Source: Pseudooceanicola pacificus (GTDB taxonomy: Bacteria > Pseudomonadota > Alphaproteobacteria > Rhodobacterales > Rhodobacteraceae). Taken from it: DNA of 64,000 bases. The DNA is taken from positions 310,001 through 374,000 of the forward strand of contig NZ_WNXQ01000002.1 in assembly GCF_009789075.1 (NCBI RefSeq). Reading direction: 5' to 3'. This document shows positions 6,537-15,159 of the stretch, one piece after another (positions within the stretch are counted from its first letter, which is position 1; each line of letters opens with the position of its first letter). A model generated the notes under the pieces. That model was not told where the DNA came from. It was given only the letters and a program-made list of their open reading frames with translations, and searched no databases. The translations under genes were made by a program, and so were the position numbers.

Positions 6537-9311
6537 ATGCTAAGAAACGTCACGATCGCCTTCAAACTGCCCCTGGCGCTGTTTTCCGGCCTGGCGCTCG
6601 CCGTCGCTGGCACGGGATTTCTGGTATGGCCGGCGGTCCGGGCGGTGCTGCACGAGGATGTGGTGGTGGCACTCGCCAGCACCCACAAGGCACAGGTTGC
6701 CGCGGCCGAGGCCCGGGCGGAGTTGTTCCTGTCCGAGGTCACGCGGATCGCCAGGTCGCCGGCGCTGACGATGACCCTGAGCCATGCTACGGGGCCGGGC
6801 GCCGTCCCGCCCGACATGCTGGCCGGCGCGCGGGAAATGCCCCGGGAAATACCTGCCGCGACCTGGGGCTTCGACGGAACGTTGCAACTCTATTCCCTTG
6901 GCGGGAAAGCCATTTCCTCCCAGGGGGAGGAGGTCTCGGACGCGGTGGAGGCCCGCATGCAGGCACTGGCCACCGATGTCGTGGCCCCGGTCGCGGTCGT
7001 ATGGAACGGCGATCCGGCGCATCTTGCCGTCGCGGCCCCGGTGCCCGATGGCCCTGGCGCAGCGGCTGTGCTTGTCGGTGTGATCGGCATGGATCAGCTT
7101 TTTGGCGACGTTCTGGAAGGGGCGGTTCTGGACATCGCGACGGGCGCACCGGACCCAGCCCTGCAGACAGGCGATGCCGGGACGCAGAGCACGGCGTTTG
7201 CATTTGGCGACAGCACGCTTGTCCTGACGAGCAGACTGGCCAGCGCCCATGAGTCCGAAGAAAGGCGGTTTCTGGCGGCGCGGGCGACACTCGCTGGTCT
7301 GGTGAGCGTTGTTGTCGTCACGGTGCTGGGCCTGGTGCTGAGCGCACGTTTCGCGTCCACGGTAAACCGGCTTGTCGCGATGGCCGAATCCATACGGGAC
7401 GGAACGCTCGACGATGACGAGGCGCTGCCGCCGCGGCGTGACGGGCTGGGACGCATCTCGCTTGCATTGGTACAACTGCGCCAGACCCTGCGCGATGCCC
7501 ACGAAACCGTCCGTGTCGCGACATTCAAGAGCGGGGCGGTCGAGGCCACCTCGGCAGCCCTGATGATGACGGACACGGACTTTCGCATCCTGCACATGAA
7601 CCAGGCCATCGCCGATCTGTTGCGCCGTCGCCAGAAGGATTTCGAATCCGTGATCGGTCACTTCGATCCGGAAAACCTGATCGGCAAGTCGATGGACGTC
7701 TTCCATCGCCAGCCAGAGAGGATCCGCGCGCTGGTGGCGGATCCCTCCAGCCTGCCGTTCCGGACGGACATCCCCCTCGGCGAGGCGCGGCTGGCAATCA
7801 CCGTCAACCCGATTGCCGGTGCCGACGGCCATCGGGAAGGCATGGTGATCGAATGGAGCGATGTGACGGAAGAACGCCGGACCGGCGCCATACTCGATGC
7901 CATCGAGACAGGTCAGCTCAAGGCCGAATTCGATCTTGACGGGCAGCTGGTCTCGTCCAACGCTCTGTTCCGCCAGGTGGTTGCAGGGGAAGCCGGAACC
8001 ATCCGCATTGCCAACATGGTCACGATGACGGACGGGGAAAACGGCGGTCGCGTCGTCGAGCATCTGCAAAAGGGCGAGACCCGCAGCGGTTTGATCCGGC
8101 TCAAATCTCCGCAGTCGGAGGTGACAGCCAGCGTGCAGGGCGGATTTTACCCGATCCGGGACCGTTCGCGAAAGGTTTCCGGTATCCTGATGCTCGGCTC
8201 CGATATGACCGAAGTTCAGGCGACGCTCGACGCGGCAGAGGCCACGCACCGGAACCTGGTGCAGGCCCAGGACACGGTTGTCGAGGCCTTGCGCGTCGGC
8301 CTTCGCCACCTGTCGGACGGCGAACTGTCACTGCGCCTCGACCAGCGGTTCGACGACCGGTACGAGGAATTGCGACGCGATTTCAACGCCGCCCTGGAAA
8401 GCCTGGATGCGACCCTGTCGGACTTCGCGCGCGAAACCGGGGGCATGCAGCACGAAACCTCGGAGATTTGCCGCGCCGCGCAAGAGATGGCGGTCCGCAC
8501 CGAGAGACAGGCCATTACCCTGCAGGAGACAGCCACCGGGCTGGACGAATTGACGGCCAATGTCGCCAACACCGCCGAGGCCGCGGGTCAGGCCGACGGC
8601 ATCGTGTCGCAGACCCGGAGCCGTGCCGAAAAGAGCGGAATGGTCGTGGACGAGGCCGAGGCCGCGATGGCCGCCATTGCCGCGTCATCGCGCGAGGTGG
8701 TCAAGGTGATCTCCGTCATCGACGACATCGCGTTCCAGACCAATCTGCTGGCCCTGAATGCCGGGGTCGAGGCTGCGCGGGCCGGCGAGGCCGGTCGCGG
8801 ATTTGCCGTCGTTGCGACCGAGGTCAGGGCCCTTGCCCAGCGTTGTGCCAACGCCGCTGCCGAGATCAACGCGTTGATCCTGGCGTCGGATCAGCACGTC
8901 AGCCGGGGCGTCGGACTGGTCAGTCAGGCGGGCGAGGCGCTGAAAGAGATCTTCGATTCCATCAGCATCATTTCGACACATATCGCGGATATCGCGCGCG
9001 CTGCCCGCGAGCAATCCGATGGCCTTGGCCAGATGAATGCATCGGTCAACGAGATCGAGCATGCGACACAGCAGAATGCCGCGATGTTCGAGGAGACCAA
9101 TTCCGCCAGCCAGGAACTCTCCAACCGGGCCCAGATGTTGTCCGTGGCCGTTGGACGCTTCTCGGTTTCGGCAGATGAACCTGTCTCTGAAACTGCACCG
9201 AGTCCAGTCGCCCAAAAGGTTGCTGGCAGACGTTCCGGTTCTGGCACAAAAGGCGCGCTCGCCCTGGCACCACACGCTGCGCAGGAAATCGACAATTGGG
9301 AGGAATTCTGA
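6537..9311 (+). CDS. Methyl-accepting chemotaxis protein with PAS domains and NWEEF tail
   Basis: A 924-residue chemoreceptor. Transmembrane helix 1 (about 10-31) and helix 2 (about 252-269) enclose a periplasmic sensor of about 220 residues. HAMP follows, then one or two PAS-like domains (about 320-560), then the signalling domain with the hairpin tip DDIAFQTNLLALNAG and EAGRGFAVVATEVR. The protein ends in NWEEF, which matches the C-terminal pentapeptide (NWETF in E. coli Tar/Tsr) that tethers CheR and CheB. The ATG at 6537 is preferred over one at 6480 because it gives a standard short cytoplasmic lead before helix 1. It is the first gene of mcp-cheB-cheD, with cheB starting at the next base. 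The ligand is unknown. Confidence 0.9.
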   Translation: MLRNVTIAFKLPLALFSGLALAVAGTGFLVWPAVRAVLHEDVVVALASTHKAQVAAAEARAELFLSEVTRIARSPALTMTLSHATGPGAVPPDMLAGAREMPREIPAATWGFDGTLQLYSLGGKAISSQGEEVSDAVEARMQALATDVVAPVAVVWNGDPAHLAVAAPVPDGPGAAAVLVGVIGMDQLFGDVLEGAVLDIATGAPDPALQTGDAGTQSTAFAFGDSTLVLTSRLASAHESEERRFLAARATLAGLVSVVVVTVLGLVLSARFASTVNRLVAMAESIRDGTLDDDEALPPRRDGLGRISLALVQLRQTLRDAHETVRVATFKSGAVEATSAALMMTDTDFRILHMNQAIADLLRRRQKDFESVIGHFDPENLIGKSMDVFHRQPERIRALVADPSSLPFRTDIPLGEARLAITVNPIAGADGHREGMVIEWSDVTEERRTGAILDAIETGQLKAEFDLDGQLVSSNALFRQVVAGEAGTIRIANMVTMTDGENGGRVVEHLQKGETRSGLIRLKSPQSEVTASVQGGFYPIRDRSRKVSGILMLGSDMTEVQATLDAAEATHRNLVQAQDTVVEALRVGLRHLSDGELSLRLDQRFDDRYEELRRDFNAALESLDATLSDFARETGGMQHETSEICRAAQEMAVRTERQAITLQETATGLDELTANVANTAEAAGQADGIVSQTRSRAEKSGMVVDEAEAAMAAIAASSREVVKVISVIDDIAFQTNLLALNAGVEAARAGEAGRGFAVVATEVRALAQRCANAAAEINALILASDQHVSRGVGLVSQAGEALKEIFDSISIISTHIADIARAAREQSDGLGQMNASVNEIEHATQQNAAMFEETNSASQELSNRAQMLSVAVGRFSVSADEPVSETAPSPVAQKVAGRRSGSGTKGALALAPHAAQEIDNWEEF

Positions 9312-10421
9312 ATGCCTGTCGGCCCGGGAACGTTTGGCGAACTGAAACGACCGACCGGCATCGGTGTCAAACGTGTGCTGATTGTCGATGACTCGCACGC
9401 GATTCAGCGGTTGCTGGGTCATGCCCTGGAAAGCGACCCGCGTCTCAGGGTCGTTGGTATCGCGAAGGATGCCTACGACGCGCGCGAGCAAATCCGCAAT
9501 CTGGAACCGGACGTCGTCGTCCTGGATGTCGAGATGCCCCGTATGAGCGGACTCGATTTTCTCGAAAGGATCATGCGCCTGCGCCCGATGCCGGTCGTCA
9601 TGTTCTCGAGCGTGACACAGAACGGCAGCGATGCGGCCATCCGGGCCCTCGCCCTGGGAGCGGTTGACTGCGTTGCCAAGCCCAATATGGGCATCACCCG
9701 TGAGACGCTTGGCGATCTTGCGGACAGGGTCTTCGCCGCCGCCAATGCCGGAGTTCTGAAACCCGCGCCACTGCCGACGGAAAGCACTCGAAAACTCGCC
9801 AGGGACGCTGTGCCGAGCGGCCGGCCCCCTCGACATGCGATCCTCATCGGCTCCTCGACCGGCGGCGTGGCCGCGGTCGAGATCGTCCTCAGGGGACTGC
9901 CTGCCGATTGCCCGCCCGTTGTCGTGGCCCAGCACATGCCCGAAAGCTACCTGGAAAGTTTTGCCATCCGCCTGAATGGCCTGCTGCCGCAGGTCGTCCA
10001 ACTTGCAGAACATGGCATGCCGTTGAAATCAGGGCATATCTACCTCTCGCCCGGAGGTCATGCGCATACTGGCGTCAACTTCGAGAAGGGTCGATTTTCC
10101 ACAGTCGCAATTGATGCTCCGAAACGAAACGGCCATTGTCCCTCCGTCGACGTCCTGTTTCAGAGCGCGGTCGGATTTGCCGATCGAGTTGTTGCTACCA
10201 TCCTGACGGGGCTCGGCAAGGACGGCGCCGAAGGCATGAAGCAGCTCAGGTCGGCTGGGGCATATTGTATCGGCCAGGATGAAGCCAGCTGCGTGGTCTA
10301 CGGGATGCCACGCGCTGCCGCCGACCTCGATGCCCTGGATGAGCAGTTGCCATTGAACGGCATTGCTGACGCGATTGTCTCAGCCGCCGATCAACGTGCC
10401 GGGAAGAGGATCGCAGGGTGA
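9312..10421 (+). CDS. cheB: Chemotaxis response regulator protein-glutamate methylesterase CheB
   Basis: A 369-residue CheB. The N-terminal receiver has phospho-acceptor D72 in VVLDVEMP. A linker rich in S, T and P leads to the methylesterase domain with the catalytic triad S182 (IGSSTGG), H208 (AQHMP) and D304 (GLGKDGAEG). It removes methyl groups from, and deamidates, chemoreceptors in adaptation. The ATG follows the TGA of the receptor gene directly. The last four bases, GTGA, are shared with the cheD start. It is probably recruited by the NWEEF tail of the receptor encoded upstream. No cheA, cheW, cheY or cheR is present in the window, so the module must work with components encoded elsewhere. 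Confidence 0.95.
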   Translation: MPVGPGTFGELKRPTGIGVKRVLIVDDSHAIQRLLGHALESDPRLRVVGIAKDAYDAREQIRNLEPDVVVLDVEMPRMSGLDFLERIMRLRPMPVVMFSSVTQNGSDAAIRALALGAVDCVAKPNMGITRETLGDLADRVFAAANAGVLKPAPLPTESTRKLARDAVPSGRPPRHAILIGSSTGGVAAVEIVLRGLPADCPPVVVAQHMPESYLESFAIRLNGLLPQVVQLAEHGMPLKSGHIYLSPGGHAHTGVNFEKGRFSTVAIDAPKRNGHCPSVDVLFQSAVGFADRVVATILTGLGKDGAEGMKQLRSAGAYCIGQDEASCVVYGMPRAAADLDALDEQLPLNGIADAIVSAADQRAGKRIAG

Positions 10422-10951
10422 CATTCTCGCGCGTTCCAACTCACAAGGGTACTGTAGCGATCACCCAGGGGCAGTATGCCGTGTCCGGCGATCCGGATTG
10501 CATCCTGTCGACAATTCTTGGCTCCTGCGTATCCACATGTTTGTGGGACCCGCATGCCCGTGTCGGAGGTATGAACCACATCCTGGTCGCCCGGTCCGCA
10601 GCAACATCCGGCGCCAGTGACATGGAGGGCATCAACGCGATGGAGCTATTGATCAACGCGCTGGTCAGGATGGGCGCGGTGCGATCCAGCTTGCAGGCCA
10701 AGGTATTTGGAGGAGCGCGCATGATTTCCGGGCTCAGTGACATCGGGGAGGCTAACGGAACCTTTGTTCTGGAATACCTGTCACGAGAAAGCATTGCATG
10801 CCTCGGGAAGAGCCTTGGAGGCGCGTCTGCCCGACAGATCAAATTCAGACCAAGCGACGGGAAAGTTCTTCTAAAGACCGTGGGGGCGAGCAAGCCGGCC
10901 GAAGTTCCACCTGACAAGCCGAACCCCGGAAACGGAGTCGAGCTTTTCTGA
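10418..10951 (+). CDS. cheD: Chemoreceptor glutamine deamidase CheD
   Basis: A 177-residue CheD. The catalytic cysteine is C37 in LGSCVSTCLWD and the histidine is H54 in GGMNHILVA; a threonine (T32) sits before the cysteine, as in the family. CheD converts specific receptor glutamines to glutamates and in many bacteria binds CheC or CheY. The start is GTG at 10418, overlapping the cheB stop in GTGA. It is the third and last gene of the mcp-cheB-cheD operon. It is about 20 residues longer than common family members because of a polar tail. No clear terminator follows; 10952-11195 shows only short direct repeats (TCGACTGCGCG at 11059 and 11089) and the hairpin next to the tRNA gene. Confidence 0.93.
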   Translation: MTFSRVPTHKGTVAITQGQYAVSGDPDCILSTILGSCVSTCLWDPHARVGGMNHILVARSAATSGASDMEGINAMELLINALVRMGAVRSSLQAKVFGGARMISGLSDIGEANGTFVLEYLSRESIACLGKSLGGASARQIKFRPSDGKVLLKTVGASKPAEVPPDKPNPGNGVELF

Positions 10952-11178
10952 CTGGGCGATCCCACAGAATTCGAGACCTGAACAGCCTGACATTTCCTGG
11001 ATGCTTCAGTGTCTCACATTCCGCCACTCCAACTCACCCGCGCGCCATCACCAGGATGTCGACTGCGCGCGGATTGCGGATTCCGGTTTCGACTGCGCGG
11101 AAAACGCCTGTCAGGCGCGATGAGGTCCAAGCCCCGGGAACCGTGAAGCGCTTTGCGACTCAAGTCCCAGTAAACTTT

Positions 11179-11197
11179 CACTTTTCGGAGAAAAGTG
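11179..11197 (-). repeat. Hairpin directly 3' of tRNA-Glu
   Basis: A perfect 8-bp inverted repeat with a 3-base loop (CACTTTTC, GGA, GAAAAGTG). It overlaps the encoded CCA end of the tRNA gene on the minus strand. It has no following T-run and so is not a standard terminator. It may influence 3' processing or be chance. Confidence 0.3.
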
Positions 11198-11270
11198 GCA
11201 GCCCGTAGGGGAATCGAACCCCTCTTTCCAGGTTGAAAACCTGGCGTCCTAACCGATAGACGAACGGGCC
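11196..11270 (-). tRNA. tRNA-Glu (anticodon TTC)
   Basis: A 75-base tRNA read leftwards. The acceptor stem GGCCCGT pairs with ACGGGCT, with a G-U pair at position 1-72, then discriminator G and an encoded CCA. The D arm contains GGTTAGGAC. The anticodon stem CCAGG/CCTGG holds the loop TTTTCAA, giving anticodon TTC for glutamate. The T arm is AGGGG, GTTCGAT, CCCCT. The variable loop is short (class I). Encoded CCA and the stem sequences fit alphaproteobacterial tRNA-Glu. It lies alone between cheD and recJ. Confidence 0.97.
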
Positions 11271-11393
11271 ATGCCTTGGCGTGAGGCGTCTTCTAGGCAA
11301 AGCACCGGGGGTGCGCAAGGGGAAATTTTGCGGCTTCCGAAGATTTTCGGAACGCCGCCGAAATGACCGACGGAGCGGTGGGCGCGGGGCCGG

Positions 11394-13133
11394 TCAGTGC
11401 GCCTCGGCAGCATCGTCGAGGCGCAGTTGCACGCTCTGACGGCCGCCCCAGGTGTTGATGTCCAGCTTGCCCGCAAGGTGGAATCGGGCGCCGTCATGGG
11501 CGCTCAGGCGCGGGCCCAGCGGGCCGTCGAAGGCGCCGAAGGAAATCGCGTCCATCCGGGCGCCAAGGCCGTCGCCGAAGGTGACCTTGAGGTGCGACTC
11601 CCCGACCCGGCGGGCGTTGAGGATACGCATGTCGGGAAAGGCGAATCGCGGGGCAGGGGCGCTGGCGCCGAAGGGGCCGGCATCCTCGATCCGGCGGACC
11701 AGTTCGACCTGCGCCGCGCCCGGCATCAGCACGCCGTCGATGCGCAGGTCGGCAGGGCCCGCCGCCGCGGCGCCCTGACGGTCCAGCAGTTCCGACAGGC
11801 GGGCCATCGCGGCCTCCAGCTTGTCGCGCATCACCGTCAGTCCGGCGGCCATCTTGTGCCCGCCGCCCTTGACCAGCAGCCCCTCGGCGGCCAGCCGGTG
11901 GACGGCCGCGCCAAGGTCGATGCCCGCGACGGAACGGCCGGATCCCTTGCCCTCGTCGCCGTCGAAGCCGATCACGACCGAGGGACGGTTGGCCTGTTCC
12001 TTGAGACGCGAGGCGACGATGCCGACAACACCCGGATGCCAGCCCTCGCCGGCGGCCCAGGCGAGCGGCGCCTCCAGCCCGCGCGCCTCGGCCTGGGCAA
12101 GGGCGGCGGAGCGGACCTGGCCCTCGATCTCGCGGCGTTCGGCGTTCAGCTCGTCCAGCCGGTCGGCCAGGGCGCGCGCCTCGTGCGGGTCGTCGGTTGA
12201 AAGCATCCGCGCGCCGAGGTCGGCCTTGCCGATGCGCCCGCCGGCGTTGACCCGGGGGCCCAGGACATAGCCCAGGTGATAGGCGCTCGGCTCGGAGTCA
12301 AGGCGCGCGACGTCGGACAGGGCGGCCAGCCCGGGCCGGGCGCGGCCCGCCATCACCGTGAGGCCCTGGCGGACGAAGGCGCGGTTCACCCCGATCAGCG
12401 GGGCCACATCGGCCACGGTGGCCAGCGCCACAAGGTCCAGCATTTCCAGCAGGTTAGGCCCTTTGGTGCCCTGGCCGCGCAGCTGGCGATTGGCCTCGAC
12501 CAGCATCAGGAAGACCACGGCGGCGGCGCAGAGATGGGCCAGCGCGCCATCCTCGTCCTGCCGGTTCGGGTTCACCACGGCCAGGCAGTCGGGCAGGGTC
12601 TCGCCGCCCAGGTGGTGGTCGAGGATCATCACGTCGCAGCCCGCCGCAGCCACGGGTTCATGGCTGAGGGTGCCGCAATCGACGCAGACGATCAGGTCAT
12701 GAGTCGCGCCCAGCTCCTGCATGGCCGGGACATTGGGGCCATAGCCCTCGTCGATCCGGTCGGGAATGTAGAGCGTGGCGGTACGCCCCATCTGGCGCAG
12801 CCAGTCGATCAGCAGGGCGGCAGAGGTGCCGCCGTCGACGTCGTAATCGGCGAAGATCGCGATGCGCTCCCGCCCGGCCACGGCGCGCAGGAACCGGGTG
12901 GCGGCGGTTTCCATGTCGCGCAGGCTGCGCGGGTCGGGCAGCAGATCGCGCAGCTGGGGCGCGAGGTAGGCGGCGGCCTCCTGCGCGCTGACCCCGGTGC
13001 GGGCGAGGACCTGGCAGACCGCACGGTCCAGCCCGGTGTCCTGGGCCAGGGCTTCGGCCGCGCGCTCGGTTTCGACCGTGGGGCCGATCCAGCGGCGGCC
13101 GGTGAGCGAGGAGTCGACGCCAAGATAGCTCAT
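11394..13133 (-). CDS. recJ: Single-stranded-DNA-specific exonuclease RecJ
   Basis: A 579-residue RecJ, close to the usual length (577 in E. coli). It has the DHH-family motifs FADYDVDGGTSAALL (about residue 85), CVDCG, the signature ILDHH and VVNPN, then the DHHA1 domain with KGGGHKMAAG and a C-terminal OB-type domain. It degrades single strands 5' to 3' in recombination and mismatch repair. The ATG at 13133 (MSYLGVDSSL) is chosen: the longer in-frame start at 13241 adds 36 non-homologous-looking residues. The start overlaps the TGA of a short open frame with a strong ribosome-binding site (ATGA), which hints at translational coupling. Confidence 0.95.
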   Translation of the reverse strand: MSYLGVDSSLTGRRWIGPTVETERAAEALAQDTGLDRAVCQVLARTGVSAQEAAAYLAPQLRDLLPDPRSLRDMETAATRFLRAVAGRERIAIFADYDVDGGTSAALLIDWLRQMGRTATLYIPDRIDEGYGPNVPAMQELGATHDLIVCVDCGTLSHEPVAAAGCDVMILDHHLGGETLPDCLAVVNPNRQDEDGALAHLCAAAVVFLMLVEANRQLRGQGTKGPNLLEMLDLVALATVADVAPLIGVNRAFVRQGLTVMAGRARPGLAALSDVARLDSEPSAYHLGYVLGPRVNAGGRIGKADLGARMLSTDDPHEARALADRLDELNAERREIEGQVRSAALAQAEARGLEAPLAWAAGEGWHPGVVGIVASRLKEQANRPSVVIGFDGDEGKGSGRSVAGIDLGAAVHRLAAEGLLVKGGGHKMAAGLTVMRDKLEAAMARLSELLDRQGAAAAGPADLRIDGVLMPGAAQVELVRRIEDAGPFGASAPAPRFAFPDMRILNARRVGESHLKVTFGDGLGARMDAISFGAFDGPLGPRLSAHDGARFHLAGKLDINTWGGRQSVQLRLDDAAEAH

Positions 13134-13306
13134 GCGCGGGGGGCCGTCCGGCGCCGGGCCGAAAGTCCGCAGCGCGAGAGTCGCCTTGCGGCGGGCCGGG
13201 CCGGCGATCCGACCATCACACCCGACCCGGGCCAGCCCCATGCCGCGCGGCGGGACCGGCCCGATGGCCGGTCCAGCGGTTGCGATAAGGGGGCGCGGGG
13301 TGTCAT
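13130..13306 (-). CDS. Possible short leader ORF before recJ
   Basis: The space between hom and recJ holds a purine-rich Shine-Dalgarno sequence (GGAGGGAGGAGA on the minus strand, about 13311-13322) followed by an ATG at 13306. This opens a frame of 58 codons whose TGA overlaps the recJ ATG in ATGA. The product is rich in R, P, A and S and resembles no family I know; low-complexity composition makes a real protein doubtful. It includes a TTA codon, rare in this DNA. In related genomes I recall glpX between hom and recJ, so the site may be the retained start of a lost gene. It could also serve only to couple ribosomes to recJ. Confidence 0.25.
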   Translation of the reverse strand: MTPRAPLSQPLDRPSGRSRRAAWGWPGSGVMVGSPARPAARRLSRCGLSARRRTAPRA

Positions 13307-13334
13307 CGGGTCTCCTCCCTCCGGGCGCGCCGGG

Positions 13335-14621
13335 TCAGACTTCCTCGATCCGCAGGGCGACGGGGTCGCCTTCGACCACGCCGGTCTTCATCATCGCGGT
13401 GATCGCCCGGTCCAGATCGGCGCGCACGCAGCGGTGCGTCACGATCAGGACGGGGGCCAGCGTCTCGTCATGGTCGTACTGGCGCATGCGGTTGATCGAG
13501 ATGCCGGCCTCGCCCAGAACGGTGGCGACCTTGGCCAGGGCGCCCGGCTTGTCCTGCAGCGCCATGCGCAGATAAAAGGCCGCCGGCGTCGCGGAAACCG
13601 CGGCGGTCGCGTCGGTCAGGCTGCTGGCGGGGCGGCCAAAGACGGGCAGGCGGAAGCCGCGCGCAATATCGCAGATGTCGGCGATCACGGCCGAGGCGGT
13701 CGGCCCTTCGCCCGCGCCCGCGCCCCGCAGCACGATCTGTCCCACGGCGTCGCCTTCCAACACCACCATGTTGGTCCCGCCTTCCAGCTGGCCCAGGGCC
13801 GAGGATGCGGGCACGAGGCAGGGCGACATGCGCTGTTCCAGCCCGCGCCCGGTCATCCGGCTGACGCCGAGCAGCTTGATGCGATAGCCCATGTCGGCGG
13901 CCTGCTTGATGTCCTCGATGGTGATCCGGCCGATGCCTTCCAGCTCCATGTCCGAAAAGGCGACCCGGGTGCCAAAGGCGATCGAGGCCAGCAGCGACAG
14001 CTTGTGCCCGGCGTCGATGCCGCCGACGTCAAGCTCGGGGTCGGCCTCCAGATAGCCAAGCTGGTTCGCCTCTTCAAAGACCACGTCATAGGGCAGGCCC
14101 GCGCTCTGCATCCGGGTCAGGATATAGTTGCAGGTGCCGTTCATCACGCCCATCACGCGCTTGATCTCGTTCCCGGCCAGCCCTTCGGTCAGGGCCTTGA
14201 TCACCGGGATACCCCCGGCGACGGCGGCTTCGAACCGGATCACGCGGCCCTGGGCCTCGGCCAGTTCGGCCAGGGCCTGGCCGTTGACGGCCAGCATCGC
14301 CTTGTTGGCGGTGACCACGTCCTTGCCGGATTTCAGCGCGGCCTCGGTCGCGGCCTTGGCGGGGCCGTCGGCGCCGCCCATCAGCTCGACAAAGATATCC
14401 ACATCGTCACGGCGGGCGAGGGCGACGGGATCGTCCTCCCAGGCGTAATCCGACAGCGGCACGCCGCGATCCTTGTCGCGGGTGCGCGCCGAAATGGCCG
14501 AGATGGTGATCCGGCGCCCTGTCCTGGCCTCCAGCAGCGCGGCCTGGCGGCGGATGATCCGCACCAGCCCCACGCCGACCGTTCCCAGTCCTGCAATTCC
14601 CAGGCGCAGCGGTTCCGTCAT
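13335..14621 (-). CDS. hom: Homoserine dehydrogenase
   Basis: A 428-residue monofunctional homoserine dehydrogenase. A Rossmann nucleotide motif (GIAGLGTVGVGL) lies at the N-terminus, then VTANKAMLA and the catalytic segment with GGIPVIK and GTCNYILT. A family motif, EADPELDVGGIDAGHKL, follows in the middle. The C-terminal ACT domain (about 350-425, KPGALAKVATVLGEAGISI) should bind an amino acid effector, commonly threonine. It reduces aspartate semialdehyde to homoserine for threonine and methionine synthesis. The ATG at 14621 (MTEPLRLGIAG) has a GGAG ribosome site 7 bases upstream; an upstream ATG at 14675 is less likely. It shares the strand with recJ, 200 bases away. Confidence 0.95.
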   Translation of the reverse strand: MTEPLRLGIAGLGTVGVGLVRIIRRQAALLEARTGRRITISAISARTRDKDRGVPLSDYAWEDDPVALARRDDVDIFVELMGGADGPAKAATEAALKSGKDVVTANKAMLAVNGQALAELAEAQGRVIRFEAAVAGGIPVIKALTEGLAGNEIKRVMGVMNGTCNYILTRMQSAGLPYDVVFEEANQLGYLEADPELDVGGIDAGHKLSLLASIAFGTRVAFSDMELEGIGRITIEDIKQAADMGYRIKLLGVSRMTGRGLEQRMSPCLVPASSALGQLEGGTNMVVLEGDAVGQIVLRGAGAGEGPTASAVIADICDIARGFRLPVFGRPASSLTDATAAVSATPAAFYLRMALQDKPGALAKVATVLGEAGISINRMRQYDHDETLAPVLIVTHRCVRADLDRAITAMMKTGVVEGDPVALRIEEV

Positions 14622-14703
14622 CTCAATCTCCGTGCTTGGCTGTGTCTCCCGGCGGCTTAGCGCCTTACGGGGCACCTTGCAACGCGAAGCGGGCGCGGCG
14701 GGC

Positions 14704-15081
14704 TCAGCCTTCGGTGCCGCGCTGCCGCAGTGCCTCGGCCCGGGCTTTCAGGCGCTCGATCCGTTCGCGCATCGCGGCGTCTTCATCGGGCGGAAGGGCG
14801 GTGCGTTCGATGGTGTCGACCTGCGGCGTGGTCTGGTCCCGCTCGGGCGGCAGGGTGGCGGCGCGGGCGTTCAGCGCCTCGCCCTTGGCCTGCAGTTCGG
14901 TGAAATCCTCGGGCAGGATCTGCACGTCGTCGGCCCGGGCCAGCACGGTTTCCTTCGAGGCGAGCCGGGGATAGCGGGCGTCCTTCGCGGCGGCGTCGAT
15001 CGAGTCGTCAAGGCGCGGCAGCTCGGCGCAGGCGGCGAGCACGGCAATCGGCAGCAGGATCGAGAGGGCTCGCAGGATCAT
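14704..15081 (-). CDS. Putative lipoprotein of unknown function
   Basis: A 125-residue protein with a lipoprotein signal peptide: a hydrophobic core (ILRALSILLPIAVL) and the lipobox LAAC, with the lipidated cysteine at residue 18. The mature part is charged and mostly helical, with a C-terminal coil-like stretch (RERIERLKARAEALRQR). I do not recognise a family. It lies 82 bases upstream of hom on the same strand and divergent from the TetR regulator, whose operator-like palindrome lies in the 78-base gap, so it may be under that regulator. Function is unknown. Confidence 0.75.
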   Translation of the reverse strand: MILRALSILLPIAVLAACAELPRLDDSIDAAAKDARYPRLASKETVLARADDVQILPEDFTELQAKGEALNARAATLPPERDQTTPQVDTIERTALPPDEDAAMRERIERLKARAEALRQRGTEG

Positions 15082-15131
15082 GTGTCAGAAATGCCCCATC
15101 CGGTGCGGGGCCGCAAGCGCCTGCTTTGCAA

Positions 15132-15145
15132 TGAACGGGTGTTCA
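15132..15145. promoter_or_regulatory. Candidate TetR-family operator
   Basis: A perfect inverted repeat TGAAC, GGGT, GTTCA, 14 bases before the ATG of the TetR regulator and about 50 bases before the divergent lipoprotein. Short TGAAC/GTTCA palindromes are common operators of AcrR-like TetR repressors, so autoregulation is likely. Confidence 0.55.
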
Positions 15146-15159
15146 GATAATTTCGGGGA

